Origin: CAMDBL01 sp964498125
GTDB taxonomy: Bacteria; Pseudomonadota; Alphaproteobacteria; Rhizobiales; Hyphomicrobiaceae
Assembly: GCA_964498125.1 (NCBI GenBank)
Contig: CAZCGE010000095.1
Span: 1-54,581 of the forward strand
Length of the DNA stretch: 54,581 bases
Reading direction: 5' to 3'
Shown piece by piece: positions 7,774 through 16,871 of this stretch. Position numbers and translations under genes: made by a program. The notes below the pieces were generated by a model that was given only the letters and a program-made list of their open reading frames with translations, did not search any database and was not told the DNA's origin. How positions within the stretch are numbered: the stretch's first letter is position 1; every line of letters starts with the position of its first letter.

Positions 7774-8021
7774 CGCAGGATTGCAGGCTATAAAGACCGT
7801 TGCCGGCAAACGCAAGGCCGGGAGCGGGCAGGGCCGCGGCCGACCAAACGCCTGTGGCCCTGGCGCGCCGCCGCATCAAACCACTATGGACGCTGCATGG
7901 GACGAGGGAGGCGACGGCAGCCATGCGCAGGCCGTTGCCCGGTATCCCGGCATTGAGCCTTTCCCTGACGGCCGATCGCTGCTTATGCTGGCGCAACGGA
8001 TAATTTTCCAGGGTGGATGCG

Positions 8022-9077
8022 ATGGCTATGACGGCGACCGGCACGATAACGGAGGGCAAAAAGATCGCGGTGGTCGGCACCGGCGCCAATGGCAGTTGCG
8101 TCTCGGCTGACCTGACGCGGAGCGGCCATGACATCGTCATGATCGACCAGTGGCCGGCGCACGTGGAGGCCATGCGGAGCCAGGGCCTGCGCATCACGAT
8201 GCCGAACCAGGATCTGCACGTCCCGGTCCGGGCCTACCATCTGGCCGAGGTCGCCGAGCTCAATGCGAAATTCGATGTCGTGTTCCTGATGCCGAAGGCC
8301 TACGACACGCGCTGGCTGTGCGAGTTCATCAAGCCGCACCTGAGCGAAACGGCGCTGGTGGTGGGCGCGCAGAACGCCATGACCGCCGAGACGATCGCCG
8401 AGATCGTCGGGCCCACGCGCACCATCGGCTGCGTCGTCGAGTTGTCCTCGGAGGTGTTCACCCCCGGCCTCGTGCAGCGCAACACGATCCCGGAGAAGAC
8501 CTGGTTCGGCGTCGGCGCGCTAACGCCGGACATGGCGCCGCGCGTGCCCGAGATCGTCGCCTTGTTGCAAAACGTCGGCAAGGTGACGGTGACGCCCAAC
8601 GTGCAATCGGGCAAATGGATGAAGCTCGTGGTCAACACCATGTGCCTGGGACCATTCGCGCTGCTGGGCATGACGCTGGCCGAGGCCATCAAGCTGCCGG
8701 GCATGCGCGAATTCATCACGCAGGTCGGCACCGAGGCGCTCGCTGTCGGCCAGAAAGCCGGCTATGGCGTCGAGCCGATCTTCGGGCTGAGCCCGGATGA
8801 GATGAAGGGCACGAATCAGCTCCTCGACAAGCTGATGGACAAGCTGGCCCGCGACATTGGTCCCAGCGCGCGCGATTGTGTGCTGCAGGATCACCTCAAG
8901 GGCCGCTACAGCGAGGTCGACATGATCAATGGGCTGGTGGTCGAGCGCGGCGCCGACTTCGGCATCCCGACGCCCGGCAACGCCGCCGTCGCGGAGCTGA
9001 CGCGGCAGATCCATGCCGGCATCCTCGAGCCGAGCCCAGCCAACCTGCGGAAGGCCGTGCAGCTGATGGCCCGGTGA
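8022..9077 (+). CDS. Ketopantoate reductase (ApbA/PanE) family oxidoreductase
   Basis: 351-aa cytosolic NAD(P)-dependent oxidoreductase. The N-terminal Rossmann fold is seen as KKIAVVGTGANGS (residues 14-25), and the C-terminal helical dehydrogenase domain contains KLVVNTMCLGPFALLG and the late RYSEVDMINGLVVERG stretch typical of PanE/ApbA proteins. The family includes 2-dehydropantoate 2-reductase, but many members in such genomes act on other 2-oxo acids, so no symbol is given. ATG 8022 is preferred because AGGGTGG ends 5 bases upstream; a GTG at 8013 is in frame. It stands alone between two tRNA genes. Confidence 0.88.
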   Translation: MAMTATGTITEGKKIAVVGTGANGSCVSADLTRSGHDIVMIDQWPAHVEAMRSQGLRITMPNQDLHVPVRAYHLAEVAELNAKFDVVFLMPKAYDTRWLCEFIKPHLSETALVVGAQNAMTAETIAEIVGPTRTIGCVVELSSEVFTPGLVQRNTIPEKTWFGVGALTPDMAPRVPEIVALLQNVGKVTVTPNVQSGKWMKLVVNTMCLGPFALLGMTLAEAIKLPGMREFITQVGTEALAVGQKAGYGVEPIFGLSPDEMKGTNQLLDKLMDKLARDIGPSARDCVLQDHLKGRYSEVDMINGLVVERGADFGIPTPGNAAVAELTRQIHAGILEPSPANLRKAVQLMAR

Positions 9078-9337
9078 GTCCGGGCAAGTGTTCCGGCGAC
9101 AACCGCCAAGCGCCGCGGCAGAGGTTGCTTCGCGGTTGCGTCAGGCGCGAACAGCGCTGAGAAACACTGAGAAACGCATTGCATGCTCGGGAGTCGTGGG
9201 CTACAGCATGCGCGATCTTCGTTGCCAGCGTCTTTGTGCCGGACGGCGAGGATGGCCTGTCTTCGGCGGCATCGCCGTGCAGGGATAGGATACCGGGTTC
9301 TCTGGACGCCAATAAAAACAAGAACTGTCAAAGGTTT

Positions 9338-9412
<75 letters not shown>

Positions 9413-9436
9413 TCGTATGGAATTGGGGACAGTCAC

Positions 9437-10981
9437 TCATTTCGACGGCGCATCGCCGCCGCCCGCCGCGCCGCCTTTCGTCGGGCCGCGAGCCCCGGCC
9501 ACGCGCGCCAGCAAGCCCGACAGCAGCGGCCATGACAGCAGGATCAGCGCCAGGCTCATCAATGAGCCCGACAGCCAGTTGCCCCAGAAGGTGGCGAGCG
9601 AGCCGCCGGACATGATCATCGCCTGCCGGAAAGCGTCCTCGGCCTTGTCGCCGATGACCATGGCGAGCACCAGTGGTGCGATCGGATAATCGAGCTTCTT
9701 GAACAGATAGCCGGCGAAGCCGAACAGCAGTGCGACCCAGATCTCGAACAGCGAACCCGACACGGTCCAGGCGCTGACGAAGCAGATCACCACGATCAGC
9801 GGGCCGATGATGGCGAACGGAATGCGCAGGATGGCGGCGAACAGCGGCACCGTGAACAGCACCAGGATGACGGCCACGATATTGGCGACATACATCGAGG
9901 CGATCAGGCCCCACACGAAGCTCTTCTGCTCGACGAACAGCATGGGGCCTGGATGCAGGCCCCAGATCATCAGACCACCCATCATAACGGCGGCGGTGGC
10001 CGAGCCCGGGATGCCGAGCGCCAGCATCGGCAGCATGGCGCTGGTGCCGGCCGAGTGGTCAGCGGTCTCCGGCGCGATGATGCCCTCCGGCTGGCCCTTG
10101 CCGAAATTCTCAGGATGCCGCGAAAAGCGGCGTGCCAGGCCATAGCTCATGAACGAGGCCGCCGTCGGTCCGCCCGGCGTGATCCCCATCCAGCAGCCGA
10201 CGAGACTGGAACGCAGCAGCGTCGCCCAATAGCGCGGCAGCGCGGCGATCGTGCGCAAGACGTCGCGCGGCGAGACCCTGGCGGCAACGCCGCGGAACTC
10301 GAGCCCTTCCTCCATGGTGGCGATCAGCTCGCCGATGCCGAACAGCCCGATCACGGCGATCAGGAAGCTGACGCCCTTGATCAAGTCGGGCACGCCGTAG
10401 GTCAGCCGCACGCTGCCCGAGATCGTGTCCATGCCGACAGCCGCCAGCGCAAAGCCGATGCCGGCCGTGGCCAGCGTCTTGAACGGCGAGGCGCCGCCAA
10501 GGCCGATGAAGCAGCAAAATGCCAGGAAATACACGGCGAAGTATTCCGGACTCGAGAACTTGTGGGCAAAGCGAGCGGCCGGCCCGGCCAGCAGCGTGAT
10601 CAAGATGACGCCGAACAGCGCGCCAAAACCCGCGGACAGGAAGGCGTAGGACAAGGCCTCGGTGGCGCGGCCCTGTTTGGCCATCGGATGGCCATCGAAG
10701 GTGGTGGCGACCGAGGAGGGTTCGCCGGGAATGTTGAACAGGATCGACGTGGTCGAGCCGCCGAACAGCGCTCCCCAGTACATGCTGGCGAGCAGGATGA
10801 TGGCCGAGACCGGGTCCATCGTGAACGTCAGCGGGATCAGCAGCGTCACGCCGTTGGGCGCGCCGAGGCCCGGCAACACGCCGACCAGGATGCCGAACAG
10901 CACACCCGCCACCATCAGCGCCAGATGGGTCGGCGTCAGCGCAACGGAGAAGCCGTGAACCAGGTGGGCGACGTTTTCCAA
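9437..10981 (-). CDS. tctA: Tripartite tricarboxylate transporter, large permease TctA
   Basis: 514-aa polytopic inner-membrane subunit that carries the transport path of Ttt systems for carboxylates. The N-terminus HGFSVALTP, then GILVGVLPGLGAPNGV and GALFGGSTTSILFNIPGEPS, are TctA hallmarks; a second PGG-containing segment (GITPGGPTAASFMSYG) is also present. The chosen start is TTG at 10981 with GGAG 7 bases upstream, which matches the usual TctA N-terminus; the longer reading frame runs into an intergenic palindrome. The gene follows tctC and tctB on the same strand but is separated from tctB by about 145 bp that hold a REP-like palindrome. Confidence 0.9.
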   Translation of the reverse strand: MENVAHLVHGFSVALTPTHLALMVAGVLFGILVGVLPGLGAPNGVTLLIPLTFTMDPVSAIILLASMYWGALFGGSTTSILFNIPGEPSSVATTFDGHPMAKQGRATEALSYAFLSAGFGALFGVILITLLAGPAARFAHKFSSPEYFAVYFLAFCCFIGLGGASPFKTLATAGIGFALAAVGMDTISGSVRLTYGVPDLIKGVSFLIAVIGLFGIGELIATMEEGLEFRGVAARVSPRDVLRTIAALPRYWATLLRSSLVGCWMGITPGGPTAASFMSYGLARRFSRHPENFGKGQPEGIIAPETADHSAGTSAMLPMLALGIPGSATAAVMMGGLMIWGLHPGPMLFVEQKSFVWGLIASMYVANIVAVILVLFTVPLFAAILRIPFAIIGPLIVVICFVSAWTVSGSLFEIWVALLFGFAGYLFKKLDYPIAPLVLAMVIGDKAEDAFRQAMIMSGGSLATFWGNWLSGSLMSLALILLSWPLLSGLLARVAGARGPTKGGAAGGGDAPSK

Positions 10982-10995
10982 CCTTTGGCTCCGTG

Positions 10996-11114
10996 GCGTA
11001 GGGTGCAATAGCCCGCAGCACAGCGCAGGGCGTATTGCACCGGCGGTGGTGCGGATGGGCGAGACCGAGGTGCAATACCCCCGGATCAAGTGTCCGGGGT
11101 ATTGCACCCTACGC
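10996..11114. repeat. REP-like nested palindrome between tctB and tctA
   Basis: GCGTAGGGTGCAATA (10996-11010) is the exact inverse of the sequence at 11100-11114. A second inverted pair (GTATTGCACC near 11032, GGTGCAATAC near 11069) is nested inside. The architecture is like that of three other intergenic palindromes in the window. It may shape or stabilise the mRNA between tctB and tctA. Confidence 0.8.
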
Positions 11115-11125
11115 CCACGCCCCCG

Positions 11126-11629
11126 TCAGTGAATACCGAGCCATGCCTCGATCGGCCCCTTCATCAGGCTGACCTTCAGCAACTTCTCGAACACGACGAA
11201 GAAGAACAGTGCTGTCCCCGCGCCAACGCCGAGCGCGGCCGGCAGTCCGTAGCCGCCCTGCAGCGTCATGACTGCGATCAGGTAGAGCGTCATACCGGCA
11301 TAAAGGCCGAGCACGCTGGTCGCCAGCAGGAAGCCGATGAGCGGGATCAGGAAGGCAAGCGCGCGCCGGGCCTGGACGAGCGTGAGCGCCGGCTCGAGGC
11401 CCGCGTCGCGCCGAGCGATGGCCCTGACCAGCGCGCCGAGTCCCCCAGTCACCACGATGCCCCCGACCCAGAATGGGAAATAGCCCGTTCCCGGGCCGCG
11501 ATCGCTCCAGCCGATGTCGAACTCGAGCGCACCCCAGATGATCGCCGCGCCAAACGCGGCGACCAGTAGCGCCGCCGCCAGCTCCAGTGTGCGGCGGGAG
11601 AGGAGCCTCGGCTCGGCGTCGGTCGTCAT
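11126..11629 (-). CDS. tctB: Tripartite tricarboxylate transporter, small permease TctB
   Basis: 167-aa membrane protein with four predicted helices: about residues 16-37, 53-72, 88-118 and 128-150. The short loop GPGTGYFPFWVGG between helices 1 and 2 is the typical TctB/DUF1468 signature. It is the small membrane partner of TctA. The ATG at 11629 has AAGGA about 8 bases upstream. The gene lies between tctC and tctA in the usual order for Ttt clusters. Confidence 0.88.
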   Translation of the reverse strand: MTTDAEPRLLSRRTLELAAALLVAAFGAAIIWGALEFDIGWSDRGPGTGYFPFWVGGIVVTGGLGALVRAIARRDAGLEPALTLVQARRALAFLIPLIGFLLATSVLGLYAGMTLYLIAVMTLQGGYGLPAALGVGAGTALFFFVVFEKLLKVSLMKGPIEAWLGIH

Positions 11630-11724
11630 GGCCTCGATCCTTGCGGTGGGAAGGGGGAGTCGGAAGTCGGAAGTCAGAAAGGACGGCCTCAGGTTTTCTG
11701 ATTTCCGATTTCCCCTGCACTCTC

Positions 11725-12717
11725 TCACTTCACCAGCCAGTTCTGCTCGGTGAACACCTGCTGGAAGCGGGTGTAATCGTCGGCGATGAATTTCTTGAAG
11801 GCATTGCCCGAGATGTAGCGGTTCGATTGGCCGGTCCTGTCGATGTACTCCTTCCACTCCGCCGTCTCCGACACCTTCTTCAGCACGCCCGTGTAGTAGG
11901 CGGCAGCCTCCGCCGGCACCTTTGGCGGCATCATGACGAGGCGCGGCTGCTGGTATTGGTCGACGGCGAGGCCCTGGCTCGAGCAGGTGGGAATGTCGGA
12001 CCAACTCTGCGTCTCCGTCACCTTGGGGCCGGCGGGCAACTTCTCGCGGTTGAAGACGCACAGGGGCCGCGCCGTGCCGGCGCGCCAGCTGCCGATCGAT
12101 TCGCTGGGGTTGTTGACGTGGCTGTCGACGTGGCCGCCGGTCAACTGCACATCGGCCTCGCCGCCGGACTTGAACGGCACGTAGATAATCTTGGCGCCGA
12201 TCGCCTTTTCCATCAGCTTGGTAACGATCTCATCGGAATCCTTGGACTGCGCGCCGGCCATCTTGAACGTCTTTGCCTTGGCGGCGTCGACGTAGTCCTT
12301 GACGGTCTTGATCGGGCTGTCGCCCTTGACCCACAGCAGGAACTCGTCCAGCGCCATGGCCGCGATCGGTGTCATGTCGGCGTGGGTATAGGCGACCTTG
12401 GCGCCGAGCGGCAGCGCGTAGGAATTCTGCGTGCCAAACACCAGCTTGTGGGCGTCGCCCTCGGCACCGCGGGTATAGATATAGCCTTCCGCCCCCGAGC
12501 CGCCGCCCTTGATCTGCACGATGATGGGCTGCGGCATCAGGTTGTACTTGGTGATGATCGCCTGGACGGTGCGGGCGAAAATGTCGGTGCCGCCGCCGGC
12601 GCCGGCGGTGACCACGAACTCGACCGGCTTCGAGGGCTGCCACTGGGCCTGGGCGGTGGTGGCCGTGAGAGCGGCGAGGACCGCTGCGAGGGCCGCGATC
12701 GCGACTTTCATGGGCAT
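11725..12717 (-). CDS. tctC: Tripartite tricarboxylate transporter solute-binding protein TctC
   Basis: 330-aa periplasmic binding protein with a signal peptide of about 25 residues (AALAAVLAAL, cleaved near AQAQW). The mature part begins QPSKPVEFVVTAGAGGGTDIFAR, the Bug/TctC pattern with a Gly-rich first ligand loop. ATG 12717 has GGAGGAAG upstream and gives the best signal peptide; the longer frame adds nine unlikely residues. It heads a tctC-tctB-tctA unit and sits next to a PdxA-like dehydrogenase, so the substrate may be a hydroxy acid related to that enzyme's chemistry. That link is inferred. Confidence 0.9.
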   Translation of the reverse strand: MPMKVAIAALAAVLAALTATTAQAQWQPSKPVEFVVTAGAGGGTDIFARTVQAIITKYNLMPQPIIVQIKGGGSGAEGYIYTRGAEGDAHKLVFGTQNSYALPLGAKVAYTHADMTPIAAMALDEFLLWVKGDSPIKTVKDYVDAAKAKTFKMAGAQSKDSDEIVTKLMEKAIGAKIIYVPFKSGGEADVQLTGGHVDSHVNNPSESIGSWRAGTARPLCVFNREKLPAGPKVTETQSWSDIPTCSSQGLAVDQYQQPRLVMMPPKVPAEAAAYYTGVLKKVSETAEWKEYIDRTGQSNRYISGNAFKKFIADDYTRFQQVFTEQNWLVK

Positions 12718-12775
12718 CTTACTTCCTCCAAGGATTGCGCACACTTAGCGCTGCTTCATTAGCGTTGCCTCGACG

Positions 12776-13864
12776 TCAGGCGGCGATCAGTTTACGGAAT
12801 TCCGCGGTCGAGCGCACTGCGCCCGCGGTGTGCTGGGCATCGGCCAGCCGCGCCTGCCCCATGCGGGCAGCGAGTAGGATGGCCGCCCTGCTGGCGCCGA
12901 GGTTGGCGATGCCGCGGCCGGCGATGTCGTAAGCGGTGCCGTGCGCCGGCGTCGCGATCGGGAACGGCAGGCCGCCGAGCAGCGTCACGCCCTCGTCGAA
13001 GCCGATCAGCTTGAAAGCGATCTGGCCCTGGTCGTGGTACATCGTCAGCACCGCGTCGAACTGGCCGCGCCGCGCGCGCACGAAAACCGTGTCCGACGGA
13101 TAGGGCCCATCGCAGACAACGCCGCGCGCCTTGGCCTCGGCGACCGCGGGGCCGATGATGTCGATCTCCTCGCGGCCGAAGTTGCCGTTGTCGCCGGCAT
13201 GCGGATTGAGGGCTGCAACGCCGATGCGCGGCGGATTGAAACCCGCCTCCCGCATGGCTGCATCGGTCAGCGCCAAGCCCTCGACGATGGCTGCCTTGGT
13301 GATGCGCGCCGCAACGCCCGACAACGGCACGTGCGAAGTAACGCGCGCGTTCCACAGCTTCGGCAGCACATTGAACTCGCTGGCCTGGGTTCGCGAACCC
13401 AGCATCTCCCGCGAGAACACGATCTCGTCCTCGTAGTTGGCGTGGGCGAGCCGCATGGCAGCCTTGTTGAAGGGCGTGAACGTGACGGCCTGGGCTACTC
13501 CAGCGACCGCGGCCGCCAGCGCCGTCTTGAAGTTCTCCAGCGCATAGCGACCGCCGGCCTCCTGCACCTCGCCGACCTTGATCGTGCGCGGGTCCAGATG
13601 AGCCAGATCGACCAGCACGGGCCGCGTCGAGCTGGTCGGGATCGGCTGCGTCGGGGCGATCGTGTCGATGTCGAGGGCGACCTTGGCGACGCGCGCGCCC
13701 TCGGCCAGCACGCGAGCATCGGCAAATACGACCAGGCGTGCCGCGGCACGCACGTGCTCATCGCCAATCAGGCGGGCGGTCAGCTCGGGGCTGATACCAG
13801 CCGGATCGCCCATGGCATGGGCGACGACCGGCATCGCACCGCTCCGGCTCGCGTTCGCCGTCAT
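12776..13864 (-). CDS. PdxA-family 4-phospho-hydroxyacid dehydrogenase
   Basis: 362-aa NAD-dependent metal enzyme of the PdxA family. Visible signatures are MGDPAGISPE near residues 17-26, ALNPHAGDNGNFG near 217 with the family's His/Asp metal-site segment, and YHDQGQIAFK near 275. True PdxA oxidises 4-phosphohydroxy-L-threonine in vitamin B6 synthesis. PdxA2-type relatives act on D-threonate or D-erythronate 4-phosphate. Linkage to tctC-tctB-tctA rather than to ksgA or surA argues for a catabolic role, so no symbol is assigned. ATG 13864 has GAGGGCGAGGGC upstream. Its stop is 58 bp from the tctC start on the same strand. Confidence 0.85.
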   Translation of the reverse strand: MTANASRSGAMPVVAHAMGDPAGISPELTARLIGDEHVRAAARLVVFADARVLAEGARVAKVALDIDTIAPTQPIPTSSTRPVLVDLAHLDPRTIKVGEVQEAGGRYALENFKTALAAAVAGVAQAVTFTPFNKAAMRLAHANYEDEIVFSREMLGSRTQASEFNVLPKLWNARVTSHVPLSGVAARITKAAIVEGLALTDAAMREAGFNPPRIGVAALNPHAGDNGNFGREEIDIIGPAVAEAKARGVVCDGPYPSDTVFVRARRGQFDAVLTMYHDQGQIAFKLIGFDEGVTLLGGLPFPIATPAHGTAYDIAGRGIANLGASRAAILLAARMGQARLADAQHTAGAVRSTAEFRKLIAA

Positions 13865-14083
13865 GCCCTCGCCCTCTCGCTCTACTCGCCAGGCACGGCG
13901 CGATGCCCGCCGGCTCTGACCGAGGTTATCTGGCACGTCCTGTAATCAGCATGCAAGATGTCTCGAACGGCGCGCACGGCGGCGATCGGCGGCACCGCGC
14001 CGGGCTTGCAATCGGCAAACAGCGAGGCGATCTCCGGCTCGGTCGCGAGCCCGACGTGCTGGCGCAAGTCGCCGCCCGCCGCG

Positions 14084-14851
14084 TCAAGTCGCCAGCAGGC
14101 GCAAGCCCAGAAACAACAGCATGCACGCCAGCGCCGGCATCAGCAGTCGCTCGGGCACGACGTTTGCCAAATGGCTGCCGATGTAGATGCCCGGGATCGA
14201 GCCGATCAGCAGGGCGGCCAACAGGCCCCAGTCGATGCTGCCCAGGTACCAATGCCCGAAACCAGCGAGCAATGTCAGCGGCACCGCGTGAGCGATGTCG
14301 GACCCCACGAGGCGTGCGGCCGGGATGTGGGGGAAGAGAAAGAACAGGACCGCCAATCCAAGCGCGCCGGCCCCAACCGACGACAGCGAAACCAGCACCC
14401 CGAGAATGGCTCCGAGCACCACCGCCACGGCATATTTTGCGCTGAGCGCCGGCTGGGACGCAGCGTCGATGCGCGCCCACTGCATCAGGCGCGGTCGCGC
14501 CAGGATGCCGATGCCTGCCAACACCAAGGCAATTCCGATGACCAGCGAGATGGTTCGCGCCAGTGTGGGGCCATCGATCGCCAGGCCGGACAGAACCCAG
14601 ATCGTGGCGGCGGTCGCCGGCACCGATCCGGCGGCCAAGACGCCGACCACACGCCAATCGACATTGTCGTTGCGCGCGTGCACGGCGGCCCCGGTCAACT
14701 TGGTGAAAGCCGCGAACAACAAGTCCGTGCCGACGGCAGTGACGGGATGCACGTGAAAGACCAGGATCAACAGGGCGGTCATTACAGAGCCGCCGCCCAT
14801 CCCTGTCAGGCCGACGAGCACGCCAACGGCGAAGCCGCATGCGGAGATCAT
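14084..14851 (-). CDS. TauE/SafE-family sulfite/anion exporter-like permease
   Basis: 255-aa membrane protein with about eight hydrophobic segments in two pseudo-repeats. The N-terminal repeat has GVLVGLTGMGGGSVMTALLI and the second has GVLVSLSSVGAGALGLAVLF, the paired Gly-rich motifs of the TauE/SafE (DUF81) family. Members export sulfite or organosulfur anions, but most are uncharacterised. The ATG at 14851 gives a normal family length; a TTG at 14905 is in frame. It is divergent from the ThDP enzyme at 15052, about 200 bp away, so the two may share regulation. Confidence 0.85.
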   Translation of the reverse strand: MISACGFAVGVLVGLTGMGGGSVMTALLILVFHVHPVTAVGTDLLFAAFTKLTGAAVHARNDNVDWRVVGVLAAGSVPATAATIWVLSGLAIDGPTLARTISLVIGIALVLAGIGILARPRLMQWARIDAASQPALSAKYAVAVVLGAILGVLVSLSSVGAGALGLAVLFFLFPHIPAARLVGSDIAHAVPLTLLAGFGHWYLGSIDWGLLAALLIGSIPGIYIGSHLANVVPERLLMPALACMLLFLGLRLLAT

Positions 14852-15051
14852 CCAAGGCTCGGGCACTCCCGTCACTCCCACGAATGGTCTGTCGCCTGTT
14901 GGCAAGTCGCCGCCGTACCTCGCACCAGCGGCGGCGATGCCGCATCATGACTGTGTGTGCCCGATGAAGCAATGCGTTGTCCGCGATCGAGGACGTGGCG
15001 CGCCGCCTCGCGCACGGTTAAGTTTGCACCATCGCACCCCCGGGAGGCCTT

Positions 15052-16740
15052 ATGCCCAAGCGCGTTGCAAACTTCGAATCCGCGGCCGAAGCCTATCTCG
15101 CGCTGCTGAAAAGCCGCGGCATCGACTGGCTGTTCGCCAATGCCGGCACCGATTTCGCACCGATCATCGAGGGGCTGGTGCGCGGCCGCAAGGCTGGCAT
15201 CGCCATGCCGGAAGCGGTAGCGATCGCGCACGAGACGACGGCAGTCGCCATGGCGCATGGCTATTACCTCCTCACCGGCCGGCCGCAAGCGGTGATGGTG
15301 CACGTCAACGTCGGTACCGCCAACGCGCTGATGGGATTGATCAATGCGTCCCGCGATCGCATCCCGGTGCTGTTTGCCTCCGGTCGCACGCCATTGACGG
15401 AAAGCGGCCAGGTCGGCTCGCGCGATCTGCCGATTCACTGGGGCCAGGAGATGTTCGACCAGGCCGGCATGCTGCGCGAGCTGGTCAAGTGGGACTATGA
15501 GCTGCGCACGCCCATGCAGCTGGAGGCCGTGGTCGACCGTGCCCTGTCGATTGCCATGAGCGAGCCGCGCGGGCCGGTCTATCTGTCCTTGCCGCGCGAG
15601 GTGCTGGCCGCGCCCTGGCCGGACCGGGCCATTGCCACCGCCCCGACCTTGCGCCCGGCCAGCGATGCCTACCCCGACCCACGCGCCATTGCCGCGGCGG
15701 CGAAAATCCTGCGCCAGGCCGAGCGCCCACTGATCATCGCCGGCGGCAGCGATACCACGGCCTGGGGGCCGCTTGCCGCGCTCGCCGAACGCGCCGCGAT
15801 CCCGGTGGTGCATTTCTGGCCGGCACGGCTGTCGCTGCCGACGTCGCATGCCATGCACGCCGGCTTCGATGTCGGTGCGCGCGTCGCCACCGCCGATGCG
15901 ATCCTGGTGCTCGATACGCTGGTGCCCTGGCTGCCGTCCCGCCACACGCTGGCCAAGGGTTGCCGCGTCATCGAGATCGGTCCCGACCCGGCCTTTCCGC
16001 GCACGCCGATGCGCTCCTTTCCCGCCGACGTGCTGATCCGCTCGAGTGCTGGGGCAGCTCTGGAGGCGCTGGTGGAGGCCACAAGCGAGGCCGCTGCCAG
16101 GCGCCGCAAGACGGTTGCCGCCGAGCTGGCGGATGAGCGAGCCACACGCCTGGAGGTCGCCGCGAGCCCACCGTCAGGGCTTGCCACCACGGCCTGGGTC
16201 AGCCACTGCCTCGACCGGCTGAAGGGCGATGACGCCATCGTCTTCAGCGAGCTCGGCTGCGATGCCTCGGTGATGAACTTCACTCGGGCAGACAGCTACT
16301 TCGGCCATCCCATCTCCGGCGGCCTCGGCTGGGGCGTACCGGCGGCGCTGGGTGCCAAGCTCGCCGCGTCCGATCGCCTGGTTGTCGCCACCGTCGGCGA
16401 TGGCTCCTACATGTTCGCCAACCCTGTCGCCTGCCATCAGACGGCGGCGGCCCTGAAGCTGCCGATCCTGACCATCGTTCTCAATAACGAGGTGTGGAAC
16501 GCGGTGCGCAAATCAACGCGCGCCGTCTATCCCAAGGGCCATGCCGCGGCGGCCAATGCCATGCCACTGTCGAGCCTGTCGCCGTCACCCGCCTACGAGA
16601 AGGTGATCGAGGCGAGTGATGGCCTCGGCATTGCCGTCACGGAACCCGCTGCCCTGCCTGCCGCACTGAGCCGCGCCATCGCCGCCGTCCGCGGCGGCCA
16701 GCAAGCCCTCGTCAACGTGCATTGCGCCATCGGATCATAG
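15052..16740 (+). CDS. Thiamine diphosphate-dependent enzyme, acetolactate-synthase-like
   Basis: 562-aa ThDP enzyme with the three-domain POX/AHAS architecture. The N-terminal PYR domain contains the cofactor-activating Glu in AHETTAVAMAHGY, near residue 60. The central domain spans about residues 205-340. The C-terminal PP domain has the ThDP/Mg motif from GDGSYMFANP to IVLNNEVWN, about residues 447-482. Family reactions are decarboxylation or carboligation of 2-oxo acids. The substrate is unknown: it is not a canonical IlvB, no regulatory subunit is adjacent, and annotation as a generic ThDP-requiring protein is safest. A GGGAGG ribosome site precedes the ATG. The TauE-like permease is divergent upstream. 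Confidence 0.85.
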   Translation: MPKRVANFESAAEAYLALLKSRGIDWLFANAGTDFAPIIEGLVRGRKAGIAMPEAVAIAHETTAVAMAHGYYLLTGRPQAVMVHVNVGTANALMGLINASRDRIPVLFASGRTPLTESGQVGSRDLPIHWGQEMFDQAGMLRELVKWDYELRTPMQLEAVVDRALSIAMSEPRGPVYLSLPREVLAAPWPDRAIATAPTLRPASDAYPDPRAIAAAAKILRQAERPLIIAGGSDTTAWGPLAALAERAAIPVVHFWPARLSLPTSHAMHAGFDVGARVATADAILVLDTLVPWLPSRHTLAKGCRVIEIGPDPAFPRTPMRSFPADVLIRSSAGAALEALVEATSEAAARRRKTVAAELADERATRLEVAASPPSGLATTAWVSHCLDRLKGDDAIVFSELGCDASVMNFTRADSYFGHPISGGLGWGVPAALGAKLAASDRLVVATVGDGSYMFANPVACHQTAAALKLPILTIVLNNEVWNAVRKSTRAVYPKGHAAAANAMPLSSLSPSPAYEKVIEASDGLGIAVTEPAALPAALSRAIAAVRGGQQALVNVHCAIGS

Positions 16741-16773
16741 CGGCTGCAACATCAGCGCGGAGCCTCGGCACCC

Positions 16774-16871
16774 GCCTCCGGCGCCACCTTCTTGCGCCGT
16801 GACCGGCGGGTCTGGGGTGCGGCCTCCGGCTCCTTCCGCGGCACCTCGAGCTGGCTCGGATGCGCCAGCTC
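16774..16871. repeat. 98-bp direct repeat, copy A (truncated copy of the nuclease-gene tail)
   Basis: 95 of 98 bases match 17897-17994, in the same orientation. Copy B encodes the C-terminal part of the thermonuclease-like protein. Copy A reads on the - strand as ELAHPSQLEV to RRKKVAPEA without the rest of that gene. Its right edge falls exactly at the stop codon of the antitoxin-like gene. The two copies bracket the toxin-antitoxin pair, as a duplication or insertion would leave. Confidence 0.9.

Noticed and set aside
9953..11011. 352-codon ORF on the + strand
   Set aside because: Antisense shadow of tctA in GC-rich DNA, with a His/Gln/Arg/Asp-rich composition typical of such shadows.
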